Below the pieces are notes generated by a model. It was not told where the DNA came from. It did not search any database and worked only from the letters and a program-made list of their open reading frames with translations. Positions 61,615 to 64,000 of a stretch of 64,000 nucleotides of DNA are shown in pieces. This DNA comes from Rhodoflexus caldus (lineage in GTDB: Bacteria > Bacteroidota > Bacteroidia > Cytophagales > Thermoflexibacteraceae): positions 62,001 to 126,000 of the forward strand of contig NZ_JAJPRF010000006.1 of assembly GCF_021206925.1 (NCBI RefSeq), read 5' to 3'. Each line of letters begins with the position of its first letter. Positions within the stretch are counted from its first letter, which is position 1. The position numbers and the translations under genes are program-made.

Positions 61615-62934
61615 ATGAAAAAAATATTTACCAATCTTACCTTCTGGGTACTGACTGCCATCACGCTCGGTGTTCTTCTGGGGCATTTCTATCCGGAATG
61701 GGCGCTGGCCAAAATCATGGAAGCCCCCATCAAAACGCGTTTTTTGGGACAAGAGTTTGAAATAGGCGCAACGTTTAGCGAATTTTTAGGCAAAACCTTC
61801 ATCAGTATTGTCAAAATATTCATTAACCCCATCATATTTCTTACCATCACGCTGGGCATTATCAGCATGGGCAACCTGAAAAAGGTAGGCAAAGTAGGTG
61901 CAAAGGCATTGCTTTATTTTGAAGTAGTAACAACCGTAGCGCTCATCATAGGCATTGCGGTAGCCAACATCATACGCCCCGGTGATGGCGTTGTTACCAA
62001 TCAGGTGAAAGGAGGCGATATTTCCAAATATACGCAAGCCTCCGCCGAGTTTAGCTGGTGGCAGTTTTTTATGGATAACTCTACGCTGCAAGTGCTGGTG
62101 GTGGCCATTTTGTTCGGAACGTTTATGAGCAACTACTCCGGCAGGCAACAAATTATTGACTTTCTGAATCCAATTTCAAAAAAAGTATTTTGGGCGCTGC
62201 ATAAAGTCATGCTGCTTGCTCCGATAGGTGCGTTTGGCGGCATGGCTTTTACCATCGGCAAATATGGCATCAAAACACTGCTGCCGCTTGCCAAACTGAT
62301 GATTACGGTTTATACCACGATGGCGCTTTTCATTTTTGTTGTGCTGTGGTACATCATGCGCACATACCGCATCAGCTTGTGGAATTTTTTGAAATATATC
62401 CGCGATGAGCTGCTGATTGTGCTGGGAACTTCTTCATCGGAGGCTGCGCTGCCTTCCCTGATGGAAAAGCTGGAACGCATGGGCTGTTCAAAACCGGTGG
62501 TGGGGCTGGTTGTTCCCGCAGGTTACTCTTTCAACTTAGACGGAACGACTATTTATTTGTCAATGGCAGCTATTTTTCTTGCACAGGTATATAATGTACA
62601 CTTAGATACCACACAAATACTGACCATCATCGGCATTCTGATGGTTACTTCCAAAGGTGCGGCAGGAGTTACGGGCAGCGGTTTCATTGTGCTTGCCTCT
62701 ACGCTGACAGCCATCAAAGTCATTCCGATTGAAGGATTGGCACTGCTGCTCGGGGTGGACAGGTTTATGTCGGAGGCTCGCGCCATTACCAATTTTATTG
62801 GCAACGGAGTAGCTACGGTGTGGCTTGCCAACAACGAAAAAGAGTTTGACCGCGGGCAGATGGAAATTGCATTTAACAACCCGATTGCCAACCCGTCGGC
62901 TGAAAAACCCGCGCTTACGGAAAGCAAGGTATAA
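61615..62934 (+). CDS. Dicarboxylate/amino acid:cation symporter (DAACS/GltP type)
   Basis: A 439-residue transporter of the glutamate/C4-dicarboxylate family. The conserved serine-rich hairpin is GTSSSEAALPSLMEKLE, followed by GLVVPAGYSFNLDGTTIY and the second hairpin TSKGAAGVTGSGFIVLA; the VDRFMSEARAITNFIGNG segment carries the substrate aspartate region. All key motifs are intact. It follows the AEC transporter by 9 bases, suggesting combined handling of carboxylates. Confidence 0.94.
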   Translation: MKKIFTNLTFWVLTAITLGVLLGHFYPEWALAKIMEAPIKTRFLGQEFEIGATFSEFLGKTFISIVKIFINPIIFLTITLGIISMGNLKKVGKVGAKALLYFEVVTTVALIIGIAVANIIRPGDGVVTNQVKGGDISKYTQASAEFSWWQFFMDNSTLQVLVVAILFGTFMSNYSGRQQIIDFLNPISKKVFWALHKVMLLAPIGAFGGMAFTIGKYGIKTLLPLAKLMITVYTTMALFIFVVLWYIMRTYRISLWNFLKYIRDELLIVLGTSSSEAALPSLMEKLERMGCSKPVVGLVVPAGYSFNLDGTTIYLSMAAIFLAQVYNVHLDTTQILTIIGILMVTSKGAAGVTGSGFIVLASTLTAIKVIPIEGLALLLGVDRFMSEARAITNFIGNGVATVWLANNEKEFDRGQMEIAFNNPIANPSAEKPALTESKV

Positions 62935-62965
62935 AAAAATAACCGAAAAGCCAACAGCTTTCCGG
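62935..62965 (-). terminator. Intrinsic terminator, minus strand
   Basis: On the minus strand CCGGAAAGC pairs with GCTTTTCGG (one mismatch) around 5 bases and is followed by a T-rich run. It ends the SDR/kinase transcript about 96 bases after the SDR stop. Confidence 0.7.
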
Positions 62966-63060
62966 CTAAGTAACAGTTAATATATATTGAAGGTGATATG
63001 ATGCGGCAAATGTATACAATAGTTTGCAAATAACTAAAAGCTCGCAAAATTTATTACATG

Positions 63061-63786
63061 CTATAAATCTTTCAGCACGCCACTGATGCCGCCGTCTATC
63101 TGAATATCGGCACCGTTGATAAAGCCTGCCTTGTCGGATGCCAGAAAAACGGCAACCTCTGCCACTTCATCGGGCTGCCCGATACGCCCCACGGGGTGAA
63201 TCTCATTGAGTTTGCGGTAATCGTCAGGATTGGGGAAACCTGCCCGCAGCATGGGGGTTTCTATGGCTGCCGGGCTGATGGCATTTACACGGATGCGGCC
63301 TGCCAAATCAACCGCCAGCGCCTTTGTAAGCCCCACTAATGCCGATTTGCTCGTAGCATATGCCACAAAACGCGGCTTGGTCAGTTGCCTGTGGATACTT
63401 GCCACATTAATCACAGACCCTTTGGTTGCTTCCAAATGCGGCAAGCAATGCTGAATCAGCAAAAAAGGTGCGGTCAGGTTTACGTTCAGCGTGGTTTGCC
63501 ACTGCTCTAATGTCAGGTCATCGGTTTTGTTCAACAACTGTTCGGCCGCATTATTGACCAAGCATTTCAGCGGGTATCGGCTGATAAGTTCGTCTAACGA
63601 TTGCCCCAACTGTTGGCGATAGGCCTCATCGGTACAAAGGCGATTCAAGTCGGTTTGTATGTGTACATCGGCATTTTGCATGGGCTGCCGGTCTAAACCG
63701 ATGGTAAAAAATCCTTCCCGTTTAAATAATCGGCAAATTTCTGCGCCGATTCGCCCCGAAGAGCCTGTAACAATTACGCTGTTCAT
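63061..63786 (-). CDS. Short-chain dehydrogenase/reductase (SDR)
   Basis: A 241-residue classical SDR. NAD(P) motif TGSSGRIGAEICR (residues 6-18), LVNNAAE, catalytic serine in NVASIH and the YATSKSA (YxxxK) motif, ending with the usual NGADIQIDGG. Asp after strand 2 (GLDRQP) hints at NAD preference. The substrate is unknown. ATG at 63786 is chosen; it is 2 bases from the stop of the upstream kinase, so both are one operon. Confidence 0.9.
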   Translation of the reverse strand: MNSVIVTGSSGRIGAEICRLFKREGFFTIGLDRQPMQNADVHIQTDLNRLCTDEAYRQQLGQSLDELISRYPLKCLVNNAAEQLLNKTDDLTLEQWQTTLNVNLTAPFLLIQHCLPHLEATKGSVINVASIHRQLTKPRFVAYATSKSALVGLTKALAVDLAGRIRVNAISPAAIETPMLRAGFPNPDDYRKLNEIHPVGRIGQPDEVAEVAVFLASDKAGFINGADIQIDGGISGVLKDL

Positions 63787-63788
63787 GG

Positions 63789-64000
63789 TTACTGCTGTAA
63801 TTTCCAAGGCTTCAAATCTATGATAAAAGTAGTTCCTTCGCCAACGCAGCTGCTGACATCTATTTTGCCTCCCAAAGCCGTAACCTGCGTTTTTACTAAG
63901 CAAAGCCCCAAGCCTTTGCCTTCTACATGAAAATGAAATCGTGCATAGAGTGAAAACAGTTTCTCGCCGTATGCTTCCAAATCTATGCCCAAGCCGTTAT
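63789..64000 (-). CDS. Histidine kinase, C-terminal end of the ATPase domain (partial)
   Basis: The frame is open to the window edge. The visible 70 residues contain NGLGIDLEAYGEKLFSLYAR (end of the G1 box and its helix), GKGLGLCLVKTQVTALGGKI (G2 region) and VGEGTTFIIDL, the typical end of a HATPase domain. The gene is cut; upstream sensor domains are outside the window. The stop is 2 bases from the SDR start, and the pair may form a regulated unit. Confidence 0.85.
   Translation of the reverse strand, partial: NGLGIDLEAYGEKLFSLYARFHFHVEGKGLGLCLVKTQVTALGGKIDVSSCVGEGTTFIIDLKPWKLQQ

Noticed and set aside
1-64000. CRISPR arrays, insertion sequences or prophage
   Set aside because: No regularly spaced direct repeats, transposase, integrase, terminase or capsid genes were seen; the repeats present are dispersed intergenic elements or protein-domain duplications.

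Overview
The window looks like ordinary chromosome from a Bacteroidota species, most likely of the Cytophagales. Evidence: two secreted proteins end in type IX secretion (T9SS) sorting domains (type A at 10096, type B at 52326). A FecR anti-sigma factor sits beside a TonB-dependent receptor with an STN domain. Many genes are preceded by the Bacteroidota -7 promoter box TA-N2-TTTG, and Shine-Dalgarno sequences are weak. Family types such as the fused branched-chain 2-oxoacid dehydrogenase E1 also fit. Base composition is near half G+C by eye, except for clearly AT-richer patches around 5.85-6.7 kb and 23.7-25.1 kb, which carry accessory genes. I saw no tRNA, rRNA, CRISPR array, insertion sequence or prophage.

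Layout. 0-5.2 kb: a truncated coiled-coil gene, a cyclophilin lipoprotein, a MazG-like pyrophosphohydrolase with a nucleoside permease, and tyrA followed by a methyltransferase. 5.3-8.1 kb: a small STAS-like protein, a Fic toxin/antitoxin module bracketed by inverted sequences, and a CNT nucleoside transporter, which follows an acyl-CoA carboxylase beta subunit (8.1-9.65 kb) in one probable operon. 10-16 kb: a T9SS cargo protein, a sirtuin/glycosyltransferase pair, and a three-gene ATGA-coupled operon ending in an ACP phosphodiesterase-like gene. 16-22 kb: LeuC-like dehydratase subunit, MoxR ATPase, fused E1 dehydrogenase, and an LptF/G-type permease. 22-25 kb: an XRE/ScfR-like regulator and a decayed restriction-type cluster (HNH nuclease, small partner, truncated Vsr). 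25-32.5 kb: purD, threonine aldolase, a hybrid sensor kinase with a complete phosphorelay, a membrane metallophosphoesterase and a polysaccharide deacetylase. 32.6-42 kb: M61 peptidase, an unknown membrane/coiled-coil protein, a sodium symporter, YchF, an aminotransferase, a second STAS-like protein, and small proteins followed by OmpA-like and PspC proteins. 42-52 kb: LepA, an amino-sugar-type acyltransferase/ROK kinase pair, a response regulator, RuvB, a muramidase-like protein, a MORN-repeat protein, an MpaB-like protein and a Ca/Na antiporter. 52-64 kb: a 1432-residue T9SS protein with alternating Ig-like/PKD modules, FecR-TonB receptor, two transporters, an SDR oxidoreductase and the end of a histidine kinase.

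Non-coding structure is the most distinctive part. There are three copies of a roughly 85-108 bp intergenic element built round a CTGACAGGT hairpin. There is also a near-identical pair of roughly 145 bp elements in opposite orientation 8.4 kb apart. An attC-like imperfect palindrome abuts the Fic module. Nested hairpins cover the fecR start codon, and a hexanucleotide tandem repeat ends five bases before a start codon. I found no single large undescribed system; the best candidates are these elements, the compact Fic cassette and the coupled operon of unknown membrane proteins at 13.6-15.8 kb.
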